Below, in pieces: positions 43,559 through 52,035 of a stretch of 64,000 nucleotides of DNA (its first letter is position 1; each line of letters begins with the position of its first letter). This stretch comes from an uncultured Oscillospiraceae bacterium (lineage in GTDB: Bacteria > Bacillota > Clostridia > Oscillospirales > Oscillospiraceae). The stretch lies in NCBI GenBank assembly GCA_934660965.1, contig CAKUIM010000008.1, positions 1 to 64,000 on the forward strand. Direction: 5' to 3'. The notes beneath the pieces are model-generated. The model searched no databases. It had not been told where the DNA came from and saw nothing but the letters and a program-made list of their open reading frames with translations. The position numbers and the translations under genes were made by a program.

Positions 43559-44053
43559 TCAACAAGGCACTTTTCCGGTTTTTCCCAAATCTAGTTCTGC
43601 CGCTTGCTCGCACGAACGTACAACCTTGCAGTAGGCGCGGCGATACAATTTCAAATACTTGGCCAGGCGCATATATTGCAGCGCATACCATTGAATATGT
43701 GCGCGCGGGAAAAGATAGGCAATATGCTGCGCCAAATTTCTGACCGCCTCCGGAGCTGCAGAATCAAACGCACAGTGACCATCGCAAATTTTTCCCTTTC
43801 CCATGTTTTCGGCATCGAGGAACGCCCTGTCTGCATCTTTGTAAATTGACCGAAGTATATCGAAAGCATCATCGCGCGTATAGATTGGGCAGGACAAAAG
43901 CAACGGATTGTCCAAAATTTTTTCAAAAGAGACCAACGAACTGTCTGCATCCTCCTCTTTGTAAGTGTTGTGGACTGCAGCAAGCAAGTTTACCTTCTCC
44001 CGGAATGTTGCCGGCCTTCGCCTAAAGAACACGCCAAACTCATCCTGACTCAA
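43559..44053 (-). CDS. PolC-like pseudo-polymerase, C-terminal part
   Basis: At least 164 aa, in the same frame as the gene upstream and separated from it by one TAA codon. The frame is open up to 44098, so there is no good start codon or ribosome site here. The segment FRRRPATFREKVNLLAAVHNT, then YLFPRAHIQWYALQYMRLAKYLKLY, matches the order of PolC palm/fingers elements (compare YMFPKAHAAAYVLMAxRIAYFK in true PolC). Catalytic residues are not recognisable. Most likely the second half of one gene interrupted by a nonsense codon. Confidence 0.6.
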   Translation of the reverse strand: MSQDEFGVFFRRRPATFREKVNLLAAVHNTYKEEDADSSLVSFEKILDNPLLLSCPIYTRDDAFDILRSIYKDADRAFLDAENMGKGKICDGHCAFDSAAPEAVRNLAQHIAYLFPRAHIQWYALQYMRLAKYLKLYRRAYCKVVRSCEQAAELDLGKTGKVPC

Positions 44054-44098
44054 AACAGAGGCGTTAAGGATATCCTGGCAGGAAACATCAGTAAGGCT

Positions 44099-44875
44099 TT
44101 ACGCCGTCATGCCGGCATATAAAATGCCCGTTTCCCATTGCAGTTCGTCAAGCCTGTCCAACCAGTCAATACACAGAAGCAAGACTTTCTTTAAGCCGCT
44201 TTGCTTGAACATTCTCCAGTCATAGCATAGGCAATCCTCTCCGTCATATGTGATGCCAACAAACTCGTTATATTCCGCAAGACTTTTCTCCACAGGGAAA
44301 ATGACTATACCAGATGCCATGATTCCTTCGCTGCTTGGCCAGCCGAGCAATGCCGTATGCCGATATTGCCCTGCATAATGCCGTTCAATAACTTTGCGGG
44401 CAAGCGGTATCACGCGCGAGGTCATCCGATACTCGAAAGTCATTTCAGAGGAAGTCTTCCACACATATTCCTCCCGCAGCGAAAACCCATCTCTGCGCAG
44501 AACAGCCCTACAGTGCGGGCATTTCCCTTCAGGCAGGTCTAAACCGGAAGCAGCTTCCGGTTGTTCGTGATAATAGCCGCAATGCGGGCAGTAATAGTGT
44601 GCGGGCATAGGATTCAGTTCGTGATCCCCCAACAGATAGATCAGTATTGAATTGGCAAGCGTTCCTGCAAGACATAATTTGCCACAGGCTTGGTTAACCG
44701 CATCGCTGAGTTCCTTAAACAGAAGAAAATCATCAAGGCAGTCCAATTTTTCTGACAAGTAGTTCATTTCCCGTTCAAATCGTTGGGATACTTCCTTTGG
44801 AATTCCCGCCGGATACAACTCATGCAGAGTATTTTCACAGCAATTGCGCAAATCATGCAAGGGGTGATCTTTCAT
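44099..44875 (-). CDS. PolC-like pseudo-polymerase, N-terminal part
   Basis: A 258-aa protein colinear with the middle of Gram-positive DNA polymerase III alpha (PolC). A helical stretch (FEREMNYLSEKL) precedes LNPMPAHYYCPHCGYYHEQ and LDLPEGKCPHCRAVLRRDG, which mirror PolC's NPLPPHYVCPNCKY ... DLPDKNCPRCG...KDG. The polymerase motifs are lost: PDIDLNFS is replaced by EMTFEYRM and SRGSVGSS by AGTLANSI. It is therefore a non-catalytic relic or a repurposed domain. RBS AAGGAG and an intact start suggest expression. Lower GC than its neighbours. Confidence 0.7.
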   Translation of the reverse strand: MKDHPLHDLRNCCENTLHELYPAGIPKEVSQRFEREMNYLSEKLDCLDDFLLFKELSDAVNQACGKLCLAGTLANSILIYLLGDHELNPMPAHYYCPHCGYYHEQPEAASGLDLPEGKCPHCRAVLRRDGFSLREEYVWKTSSEMTFEYRMTSRVIPLARKVIERHYAGQYRHTALLGWPSSEGIMASGIVIFPVEKSLAEYNEFVGITYDGEDCLCYDWRMFKQSGLKKVLLLCIDWLDRLDELQWETGILYAGMTA

Positions 44876-45171
44876 AACGCTTCTCCTTTTCGGGTTGAAT
44901 TTGTGTCATCCTTACTATAGCGCAGCAGCCTGTACATTTGTCCGTACAGGCTGCTGCGCGTCCTATTTCAGTTTTATGATGGTCTCAACGCGTTTGAAAG
45001 TGTATTTCCCGTCCGTTCCCGTGGATATCCCGAAGATTTAAGGCTCTCTACCGCTTCATATGCGGGGTTGCCGTTCTATAGATGGACCTTTTCTGACGGA
45101 GAAAACGAGCATTCAATCATTTGTCGGCGCGCTGACAAGTACTTTGAAAAGATAGTGAGGACAGTATTGGT
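44876..45171. other. Intergenic region with degenerate coding-like sequence
   Basis: Apart from the 16-bp-stem hairpin at 44920-44959, I see no intact gene. On the minus strand, fragments in two frames (NPAYEAVESLKSSGYP, and TDGKYTFKRVETIIKLK before a stop) look protein-like and adjacent, as if from a frameshifted gene end. Confidence 0.35.
44920..44959. repeat. Perfect 16-bp inverted repeat upstream of the PolC-like gene
   Basis: GCGCAGCAGCCTGTAC (44920-44935), 8-base loop, perfect complement (44944-44959). There is no T-run on either side. It lies about 45 bases upstream of the PolC-like start on the minus strand. It may be a regulatory hairpin, an operator, or the end of a mobile cassette. 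Confidence 0.6.
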
Positions 45172-45531
45172 TTATTTCTTGGACTTCTGTTTCTCCTGAT
45201 ATTCAATCGTGCCATATTCTCTTTCCTCGGCCTCATCGCGCTCTCTGTCCTCTTGCACAATGCGAGTCTTAAAAGACAGCCCAAGAAGATTATGTCTTGC
45301 ACAATATATCTGCCCCTTCTTCGTCCAGCCAAAAATAAAGTAAATAACCAAAAGCCGGACGCCCAAAAACAGGTCAAAGAGAAACCCGATAAAAAGAAAA
45401 CCAAGCACAATCTTGTTTGGATAAAATTTGTCTAATTCGTGCGCCAATATGGCCTCAAGCACAAATAGTAAGGCCAAAGGAAACCCAAGCCCCCAAATAA
45501 AATCGCCCTTTTTCTTCTTATTGTTTTTCAT
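45172..45531 (-). CDS. Small membrane protein with charged tail
   Basis: About 119 aa from the ATG at 45531 (AAGGAG upstream). A Lys-rich N-terminus is followed by two or three hydrophobic segments (LGFPLALLFVLEAILAHEL; IVLGFLFIGFLFDLFLGVRLLVIYFIFG). A strongly charged C-terminus (REDERDEAEERE-like) completes it. Base composition is low in GC. No family recognised. Confidence 0.65.
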   Translation of the reverse strand: MKNNKKKKGDFIWGLGFPLALLFVLEAILAHELDKFYPNKIVLGFLFIGFLFDLFLGVRLLVIYFIFGWTKKGQIYCARHNLLGLSFKTRIVQEDRERDEAEEREYGTIEYQEKQKSKK

Positions 45532-45558
45532 ATAAATCATCTCCTTGACCATACAATA

Positions 45559-45756
45559 TCATATGCCAATCAAGCTGTCAATTTTTGTCAATTTATTGAA
45601 TGCAATGGAACTGGCCCGCAGAAAACAGCAGATAAGCATTTTGATATACCGCGAATTGCCTTTGCAAAGAGTAAAAATGAACGGGGAGAGGATACCTATC
45701 GATTTATCGGCGTTTTCAAATGGAGCAAGCGGGTAATCAATTTTGACAATGCCCAT
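45559..45756 (-). CDS. Short hypothetical protein
   Basis: A 65-aa reading frame beginning MGIVKIDYPLAPFENADKS, with AAAAGGGG seven bases upstream of the ATG, just downstream of the WYL regulator. The composition is ordinary but no motif is recognised. It could be a truncated gene end joined to a start. Confidence 0.35.
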   Translation of the reverse strand: MGIVKIDYPLAPFENADKSIGILSPFIFTLCKGNSRYIKMLICCFLRASSIAFNKLTKIDSLIGI

Positions 45757-45777
45757 AATCGTTCCCCTTTTCTCTAT

Positions 45778-46725
45778 TTATTGAAGGTATCTGTTCTTCC
45801 CAAGGCTCTCAATGATCTCCCCCCGCAGCCACTCAGGCTCCACAATCTCCACATGGGGCAGGTATTGCAGCGCCCAGAACTTGATGCCGCGGGGCGGGGC
45901 GGAAAAGCTGGCGGAAAAGGTGCTTTCATCCCGCTCACGAAGCTGTATGTCCGTGCCGAAGCGGTCGAGCACATCGTTGAGAATCATCCGATCGCAATAC
46001 ATGACGATACGTTCCGGTGCGCCGACATAGGCATAGACAGCATTCTGTGCCTCCTGACGGGCGACAGCCTCGCTGCGCGGCTCATCCAAGATCTGAATGT
46101 CCTTCATGCGGTCAATGCGGTAAAGACGCGTATTTGACGCGTGGTCGGGAACACAGATGAGATAATAATGCTCGTTCATATAGACCATTTCGTAGGGGCT
46201 GAGCGTATAGGACTTTGTCTCGTGCTGTTTCTTATCCAAGCCGTAGTGAAGATAGCTGAGTTTAACCTTTTTCTTCTGTTCAATGGCCTCGTCCAGCTGC
46301 TCGATGTTCCAGAACACCTGGCGGTTGTTCGTTTTGCGGTCCTGCCGCGCGATGGTCAGATACCGATAACGCTTTCTTTGATGGATACTGAGCTGCTTTT
46401 GCAGTTTTTGAACGAGCTGCTCGGTCTGCTTTGCGGAGATGAAAGGAAAGGAATATACCGCGTCGGTCAGCAGAAGGACTTCCGGCTGCTCCAACTCCCG
46501 GCCGCGAAGATAATAGCCGACACCGTTATCCTCGTAAATGGAAATATCGTAACCGAGCTCGATCAAAAGCGCGGCAGCGCTGTAGACGGTACGGCGGTCG
46601 ATCTTGATGCCGTAGAGGGACTGCATCTTTGCAATGATCTCCCGCATGGGCAGGATGTGCTCCGCATCGGAATATTCCTTCAAAACCTCCAAAAGGCAGA
46701 TGACATTGGCTTTTTCCGTCAGCAT
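45778..46725 (-). CDS. WYL-domain transcriptional regulator
   Basis: A 315-aa YafY-type regulator. The N-terminal winged helix (VICLLEVLKEYSDAEHILPMREII, IDRRTVYSAAALLIELG) precedes a WYL ligand domain with KSYTLSPYEMVYMNEHYYLICVPDH and TRLYRIDRMKDIQIL. The C-terminal WCX segment ends ALQYLPHVEIVEPEWLRGEI. Such regulators sense nucleic acids or nucleotides and often guard defence or mobile loci. It is downstream of a Cys-rich mini-protein on the same strand. Confidence 0.92.
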   Translation of the reverse strand: MLTEKANVICLLEVLKEYSDAEHILPMREIIAKMQSLYGIKIDRRTVYSAAALLIELGYDISIYEDNGVGYYLRGRELEQPEVLLLTDAVYSFPFISAKQTEQLVQKLQKQLSIHQRKRYRYLTIARQDRKTNNRQVFWNIEQLDEAIEQKKKVKLSYLHYGLDKKQHETKSYTLSPYEMVYMNEHYYLICVPDHASNTRLYRIDRMKDIQILDEPRSEAVARQEAQNAVYAYVGAPERIVMYCDRMILNDVLDRFGTDIQLRERDESTFSASFSAPPRGIKFWALQYLPHVEIVEPEWLRGEIIESLGKNRYLQ

Positions 46726-46748
46726 GATGCAGTCCCCCTATAAAGAAA

Positions 46749-46949
46749 TCATTTCAGCACCGGCCACTTAGACCAATTAGAGCAGGAGGAGCTGCAAAAC
46801 TTCGTACTGCCCCGATTGGAACCGTTTGGAATTTGGCACTTGGCGCTATTGCTGGTTGGCTCCGCTGAATTTCCGGAATTCACCAGATTCCGGCTTCCGG
46901 TCCAATAGGCGCAAGTGGCGCAGACCTTGTTTGTTTTGGAATAATGCAT
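46749..46949 (-). CDS. Cys-rich mini-protein next to the WYL regulator
   Basis: About 66 aa starting MHYSKTNKVCATCAYWTGSRN, with AGGAG eight to nine bases upstream. Five cysteines (CxxC, a single C, then CSSSC) in a Ser/Asn-rich background suggest a metal-binding knuckle. It is 23 bases upstream of the WYL gene and probably in the same transcript. No family recognised. Confidence 0.7.
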   Translation of the reverse strand: MHYSKTNKVCATCAYWTGSRNLVNSGNSAEPTSNSAKCQIPNGSNRGSTKFCSSSCSNWSKWPVLK

Positions 46950-46971
46950 GGCGATATCTCCTCTCATAGTA

Positions 46972-47003
46972 TAGCATCGGTTTCGATACTTGCATAGATG
47001 CTA
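46972..47003 (-). promoter_or_regulatory. Promoter with inverted repeat upstream of the WYL operon
   Basis: On the minus strand TATACT lies about 20 bases before the mini-protein start. TAGCATC (46972-46978) and GATGCTA (46997-47003) form an inverted repeat with 18 bases between, straddling the promoter. No good -35 is visible, which would suit an activated promoter. Confidence 0.5.
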
Positions 47004-47095
47004 CTATAAGAGGGTGTACAAAAGTCTGTATACCTGCCGCATTTTTGGCAGTTATCAGCACACGGCATACGTCTGCACACAAAACCACGCAGGGA

Positions 47096-47127
47096 AGCAG
47101 TCCGGGCGGTTCCCCGCCCGGGCTGCT
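47096..47127. terminator. Terminator after the NAGPA/SLH gene; right copy of a 32-bp repeat
   Basis: Stem AGCAGTCCGGGCGG / CCGCCCGGGCTGCT with loop TTCC. It differs from the copy at 43436-43467 by one stem base and two loop bases, in direct orientation. It lies just downstream of the minus-strand NAGPA/SLH gene. Confidence 0.7.
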
Positions 47128-47152
47128 TCATGTTTCCTATCAAATTTCCGCC

Positions 47153-49489
47153 TTACACCCGCGCCGTCAGCTCCCGGCGGGGGAGCTTTGCGGCCAGGGA
47201 GAGGATCTTGGCGATCTCGCCCCGGGTGATGTTGTCCCCGGGCAGCAGCCGGCCGTCGTAGCCGCCCACCACCTCCCGGGCCACCAGGGTCTGGACATAG
47301 GTGCCGGCCCAGTCGCTCACCGCGCCGCCGTCGGCAAAGACGGAGAGGTCATAGCCCACCTGCTCGGTGAGCATCCGGCCGATCATGGTCATGGCCTCCT
47401 CCCGGGTGATGAATCCGTTGACGTTGGCGTACACCTCTTCCCCATCCCGGCTGCCGTTGAACACCCCAAGGGCGTACAGCGCCTTCACGCTGGGGGCGAG
47501 CCACTCCGGAATCTCCGAGCCGTCGGCAAAGGGCAGCTCCACAAGCATGTACTGCGCGGTGTCCACCTTCAAAAGCCGGTTCAGGAACACCAGCAGCTGC
47601 CCCCGGGTGAGCTTGACATCCGGCTCGTAGACATAGCTGCCGTCCTCCAGCAGCGTCCCGGTGGTGACCCCCGCCTTATAGAGGTTTGTGACGTAGGGCT
47701 GGCTCCAGTGGCCGGTGATGTCGGTGAAGGGGTCGCCCCGGTCCACCTTCACCGGGATGGTCACGCTGCGGCCCCCCGCGGTGACGGTGAGGCTGCCCAG
47801 GGCGTTCTCCGCTGCCGCTGTGAACACGCCCCTGCTGTCCACGCTGCCCACATTGCCCTCCGCCGCCCAGCTGATGCTGCCCTCATCCATGGCCACGGGA
47901 ATGTTGTACCAGGTGCCCGAGGCCCCCAGCTCCACCTGCTCCCCGGGGGAGAGAACCAGGGCGTCCGCGTCGCCGCCGTCCCGGCGGAACACCGTCAGGC
48001 GGGACAGGCTGTCCACCACCCGGATGGGGGCGCTGCCCGTGGCGTTCTGGCAGAAGGCCGTCAGCTCAAAGCTGCCGGGCTGATACCCCGCGGCAAAAAC
48101 CGTCTCCCCCAGATCGTTGACGCTCACCGTGCCGCCGGCGCTGCTCCACGCAACGCCCCCGGAGAGGGCGGCGTAGTTGCCCTGATAGTCCGCCCCCGTC
48201 ACGTTCACCACGGTCTGGGAGCCGGAGAGCACCACCCGATAGGCCGGGTCGATATAAAGCTGGCTTGCCCCGGCGGCGGTGCTGTGTGGTACGGTGAGGA
48301 AGATGCAGCTGCTCACCGCGCGCAGGCTGCCGCCGGAGGGCGTGTTGAGCACGGAGAAGGTGTTCCCGCCGGGCAGCGTGGCCCCCAGGGTGGTGGAGCC
48401 GCCGCCGTCCAGCGCCACCGCCCGGACGCACCCGAGCTCCACCAGGCGCTGGGCGGTCTGGCTGTAGCTGGCGCCCACGGAGTAGCCCTTCTGCCGGCCG
48501 TCAATGGTGTAGAACAGGAGGCTGCCGTCCGCGCGGATGCCAAGGGCCGTGCGGGGCGCCGCCCCGGAGGGCAGGCCGGAGACCACCGCGCCATTCTCCA
48601 CAAGGCTGTAGAGGCCGGAAATGCCCCAGGACGCCGCGGCCCACCGGCTGTCCGCCCCGGCGATCTCCACCGTCACCATGGTCCCGGGCGTCATGCCCCG
48701 CAGGTCGGAGAGCAGCGCCGGGTCGCAGTTGAGGTTTGCCGAGAGCACATAGCAGCCGGCGGGAATGGTGCTGTCAACGGCCGCGCCCTCGGCGGTGGAG
48801 TCGTTGACCTGCACCACCCGCAGCATCAGGCTGCTGTTCATCCGCAGCCCCTGGCCGAGGTTCATGGGCTGGAGGATCACATCCACCCCGCCCAGGCTGT
48901 TTTTCATAGAGGCGCCGTAGTCCTCGTTGAATAAGTACAGTCCGCCGTTTGCCCGGCTGGCGTTGATGCCCGCAAGGTCCCACCGGGCGCTCTGTCCGAA
49001 ATAGCCGCCAATCCAGGAGGCAGTCATGGTGACGGCGCTCTCGTCCACAAAGGCGGTGCCGCCGGCGCTCACCCCCACCATCTGATAATTCTTCCGGTCC
49101 ATGGAGCGGATGATCCCGTCGGTGAGCACAAGGCCCACCGAGGTGCCGTCGGTGTTGAAGAAACCGCCATTGATGCCGGCCACCACCCGCAGGCCCTGGG
49201 CGGCAAGCTCCGCCGCCGCGTCCGTCAGGGTGGACCGGGCCCCCGCCCGGCCGCCGTACCAGAGCATGCTGGAGGCCCCCTGGCCGGGCTGATAGGTGAT
49301 GTAGTGCTCGGTGCGCAGGTCAGAATAGGTGGCGCTCCAGAGACTGCCCCGGGTGACGCTCACCCCCGCGCCCACCTGCACGGTGCGGCTTAAAAGGTCG
49401 CTGCCCAGGGCGTCCGAGGCAAAGACCGGCGGCAGCGCCAGGGCCGCCGCCAGGCACACGAGCACGATCCGTTTCAACATTTTTTTCAT
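47153..49489 (-). CDS. Secreted phosphodiester glycosidase (NAGPA-type) with SLH domains
   Basis: A 778-aa surface protein. Signal peptide MKKMLKRIVLVCLAAALALP follows GGAGG. The NAGPA/phosphodiester glycosidase domain spans residues about 80-390 (AGINGGFFNTDGTSVGLVLTDG; VRAVALDGGGSTTLGA). Then come Ig-like or cadherin-like beta domains (GVAWSSAGGTVSVNDLGETVF) and C-terminal SLH repeats from residue about 595 (FTDITGHWSQPYVTNLYKAG; ADGGAVSDWAGTYVQTL). It probably trims phosphodiester-linked sugars on wall polymers or exopolysaccharide while anchored to the wall. Confidence 0.9.
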   Translation of the reverse strand: MKKMLKRIVLVCLAAALALPPVFASDALGSDLLSRTVQVGAGVSVTRGSLWSATYSDLRTEHYITYQPGQGASSMLWYGGRAGARSTLTDAAAELAAQGLRVVAGINGGFFNTDGTSVGLVLTDGIIRSMDRKNYQMVGVSAGGTAFVDESAVTMTASWIGGYFGQSARWDLAGINASRANGGLYLFNEDYGASMKNSLGGVDVILQPMNLGQGLRMNSSLMLRVVQVNDSTAEGAAVDSTIPAGCYVLSANLNCDPALLSDLRGMTPGTMVTVEIAGADSRWAAASWGISGLYSLVENGAVVSGLPSGAAPRTALGIRADGSLLFYTIDGRQKGYSVGASYSQTAQRLVELGCVRAVALDGGGSTTLGATLPGGNTFSVLNTPSGGSLRAVSSCIFLTVPHSTAAGASQLYIDPAYRVVLSGSQTVVNVTGADYQGNYAALSGGVAWSSAGGTVSVNDLGETVFAAGYQPGSFELTAFCQNATGSAPIRVVDSLSRLTVFRRDGGDADALVLSPGEQVELGASGTWYNIPVAMDEGSISWAAEGNVGSVDSRGVFTAAAENALGSLTVTAGGRSVTIPVKVDRGDPFTDITGHWSQPYVTNLYKAGVTTGTLLEDGSYVYEPDVKLTRGQLLVFLNRLLKVDTAQYMLVELPFADGSEIPEWLAPSVKALYALGVFNGSRDGEEVYANVNGFITREEAMTMIGRMLTEQVGYDLSVFADGGAVSDWAGTYVQTLVAREVVGGYDGRLLPGDNITRGEIAKILSLAAKLPRRELTARV

Positions 49490-49689
49490 CTGTGTCCCTC
49501 CGAGGTACGCTTCCGTGGTTGCTGCTGTCTGACAAGGGCGGACGCCGCCCCTGCCGCTTGACAGTATGTTAACATAATTTTCCGTCCGTGTAAACCTCCA
49601 AGAATTGGGAAAGGCCGCCGGGCGCATCCCCGCGGCGGCCTTCACGCTGTTTTCTCTCCGGTTTCCGCGCCGGGCGCGCCGCGGCAGGC

Positions 49690-50901
49690 TTACTGCCCCG
49701 CCGTCCCCTCCGGCCCCTGGCCGGAGCGCACCTTGTGGAGGGTGTCGGCAAAGGTGGCCTTCTCCTGAAGCTCCAGAAGCTCGCCGATGAGCCGGTTGGA
49801 GAGCAGAAAGCCCTCCGGCGTCAGCCGCCAGCGCCGGCCCTCCCGGGCGGCCCAGCCCCGCTGCTCGTATTCCGCGAGCTTGGCCGCGATGGGGTCAAAA
49901 TTGCGGTAGTATTCCCGGCGGTACTCCCACTCCTCAATGCCCTGCACCGTGCGCAGCCGGAGCATCAGGTACTCGCTGCCCCGCTCCCGGGGGGAGATGG
50001 TCTCCGACTCGGCCAGGATGGCCCCGCCGGAGAGTACGCCGTCAATATACCCATCCAGATCCCGGATGAAGGCATAGCGGCAGCCGCCGAAGTCGGAGTG
50101 CGCCCCGGCGCCCAGCCCTATATACTCCCGGCCCATCCAGTATTTCAGGTTGTGGCGGGACTGGAACCCGGGCTTTGCAAAGTTTGAAATCTCATACTGG
50201 GCATAGCCGCTGCGTCTGAGCCGCTCCACCGTCCACAGGTACATGGCCGCCTGCTCGTCGTCGTCCGGCAGGCGCTCGCCCCGGGCCACCCGGTCTCCCA
50301 GGGGGGTGTGCTCCTCCACCGTCAGGCCGTAGCACGAAATATGCTCGCTTGCGAGCAGCAGCGCCTGCTCCACGCTCTCGTGCCAGCTCTCCTGGGTCTG
50401 CCCGGGCAGGCCGTAGATCAAATCCAGGCTCACATTTTTGAACTTCGCCTTCCGGGCGGCCTCCACCGCGGCCCGGGTCTGGGCAAAGGTGTGGGGACGG
50501 TGGACGTCCCGCAGCTCCCGGTCACTTGCGGACTGCATCCCGATGGAGATGCGGTTGAACCCCGCCCGGCGCAGGGCGCGCAGCCCCTTCGCCGTCACGC
50601 TGTCAGGATTTGCCTCCACCGTGATCTCCGCGTCCTTTGAGACACGGAATTTCTTGCACAGCAGCCGCAGCAGCTCGCACAGCCGCCGCTCGCCGTACCA
50701 GGTGGGGGTGCCGCCGCCGAAGTAGATGGAATTGACCGTGTAGCCCCGGGCCATGGGCGCGCTCTCCTGAATCTGGACGATGAGCGCCTTCTGATAGTCG
50801 TCCATCCGCCCCTCGCAGCCGGCGCGGGAGAAAAAGTCGCAGTAGTCGCACTTGCTGCGGCAAAATGGGATATGCACATAAAGTCCCAGCCACTTGTTCA
50901 T
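49690..50901 (-). CDS. hemW: Radical SAM protein HemW (heme chaperone type)
   Basis: A 403-aa oxygen-independent coproporphyrinogen III oxidase-like protein, now regarded as a heme chaperone. The radical SAM motif is VHIPFCRSKCDYCDFF (Cys14, Cys18, Cys21). Further family motifs are TVNSIYFGGGTPTWYG and SLDLIYGLPGQTQESWHESVEQAL. The C-terminal HemN domain is present. The start is divergent from the pseudouridine synthase gene. Confidence 0.93.
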   Translation of the reverse strand: MNKWLGLYVHIPFCRSKCDYCDFFSRAGCEGRMDDYQKALIVQIQESAPMARGYTVNSIYFGGGTPTWYGERRLCELLRLLCKKFRVSKDAEITVEANPDSVTAKGLRALRRAGFNRISIGMQSASDRELRDVHRPHTFAQTRAAVEAARKAKFKNVSLDLIYGLPGQTQESWHESVEQALLLASEHISCYGLTVEEHTPLGDRVARGERLPDDDEQAAMYLWTVERLRRSGYAQYEISNFAKPGFQSRHNLKYWMGREYIGLGAGAHSDFGGCRYAFIRDLDGYIDGVLSGGAILAESETISPRERGSEYLMLRLRTVQGIEEWEYRREYYRNFDPIAAKLAEYEQRGWAAREGRRWRLTPEGFLLSNRLIGELLELQEKATFADTLHKVRSGQGPEGTAGQ

Positions 50902-50934
50902 CGGCGCATCTCCCTTCTCTTGATCGGTGCCGCC

Positions 50935-50963
50935 AGTATACTACAAATCCGGCAAAAGCGCAA
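50935..50963 (-). promoter_or_regulatory. hemW promoter
   Basis: Minus-strand TTGCGC (50958-50963), 17 bases, TATACT (50935-50940), about 35 bases before the hemW start. Confidence 0.7.
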
Positions 50964-50996
50964 TCAGGCGGAAAACTTTTCCCGTCCCGCCGCCTC

Positions 50997-51025
50997 TTGA
51001 CACTCCGGCGGCTGCCGTCTATACT
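50997..51025 (+). promoter_or_regulatory. Promoter of the pseudouridine synthase gene
   Basis: TTGACA (50997-51002), 17 bases, TATACT (51020-51025), about 25 bases before the start codon. Confidence 0.8.
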
Positions 51026-51049
51026 CATTTAATAATAAGGAGGGATTTC

Positions 51050-51982
51050 ATGGCCCCAGACGCCCCCCTCTTCCCCGCCCCCGGCGTGCGCTACCTGCGT
51101 CTGCCCATCACCGGCGACCTTGCGGGGCAGGAGGTCAACTCCATCCTCCGCCGCCGGCTGGGCCTTTCCGGCACGCTGCTGCGGCGGGTCAAGCAGCTGC
51201 CCGACGGCATCACCCTGGACGGCGCGCGGGTCACGGTGCGCACCGCGGCCGCCCCGGGACAGGTGCTGGCCGTGCGCCTGTCCGACCCCGACAGCCGCGC
51301 CCAGCCCGCCCCCACTCCGGGTGTGCTGGACGTCGTATGGGAGGACGCCGACCTGGCCGTCGTCTCCAAGGCCCCGGGGATGCTGGTCCACCCCAGCCAC
51401 GGACACTTTGATGACACCGTGGGCAACTACTTCATGGCCCACTGCCGCGCCGCCGGGGAGTGCGCCGGCTTCCACCCCATCCACCGGCTGGATAAGGGCA
51501 CCTCCGGCCTTCTGCTGTGCGCCAAGCACCCCTACGCCCAGGAAAAGCTCCGCCTTGCGCTGCACACCGGCTGCCTGCGCCGGCGCTACCTTGCCGTGTG
51601 CGACGGCCTGCCCCGCCCCCCCGAGGGGGCGGTGGACGCCCCCATCGCCATGGCGCCGGGCTCTGCCGTGCGCCGGTGCGTGGACCCATCGGGCAAGCCC
51701 GCCGTCACCCATTACCGGGTTCTGCGCGCCGGTGCGGAGCGCTCCCTTCTGGAACTGGAGCTGCAAACCGGCCGCACCCACCAGATCCGGGTCCACATGG
51801 CCCACATCGGCTGCCCCCTCACCGGCGACTTTCTCTACGGCGCGGAGGCCCCCGGCCTCATCGCCCGCCCCGCCCTCCACTCCGCCCGCCTGGATTTCAT
51901 TCACCCCGTCACCGGGCAGGCCCTATCCCTCTCTGCCCCCCTGCCGGCGGATATGGCCGCCCTGTGCCCTGACGGCAACTAA
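51050..51982 (+). CDS. RluA/RluD-family pseudouridine synthase
   Basis: A 310-aa enzyme that isomerises uridine in rRNA or tRNA. The signature HRLDKGTSG (residues 145-153) contains catalytic Asp148. An S4-like N-terminal segment (LRRRLGLSGTLLRRVKQLPDGI) and the C-terminal motif ELQTGRTHQIRVHMAHIGCPLTGDFLYG fit RluD-type enzymes. Start ATG 51050 follows AAGGAGG; an upstream in-frame extension is rejected. The target site cannot be read from sequence. Confidence 0.92.
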   Translation: MAPDAPLFPAPGVRYLRLPITGDLAGQEVNSILRRRLGLSGTLLRRVKQLPDGITLDGARVTVRTAAAPGQVLAVRLSDPDSRAQPAPTPGVLDVVWEDADLAVVSKAPGMLVHPSHGHFDDTVGNYFMAHCRAAGECAGFHPIHRLDKGTSGLLLCAKHPYAQEKLRLALHTGCLRRRYLAVCDGLPRPPEGAVDAPIAMAPGSAVRRCVDPSGKPAVTHYRVLRAGAERSLLELELQTGRTHQIRVHMAHIGCPLTGDFLYGAEAPGLIARPALHSARLDFIHPVTGQALSLSAPLPADMAALCPDGN

Positions 51983-52035
51983 GAAAACCCCAGCAGATGA
52001 CAGAACGTTTCCTGAAAAGAGGAGAGAAGCACACA

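Noticed and set aside
50927..51049. Upstream extension of the pseudouridine synthase
   Set aside because: It lies over the divergent promoter region and lacks a ribosome site. The ATG at 51050 has AAGGAGG and a promoter at the right distance.
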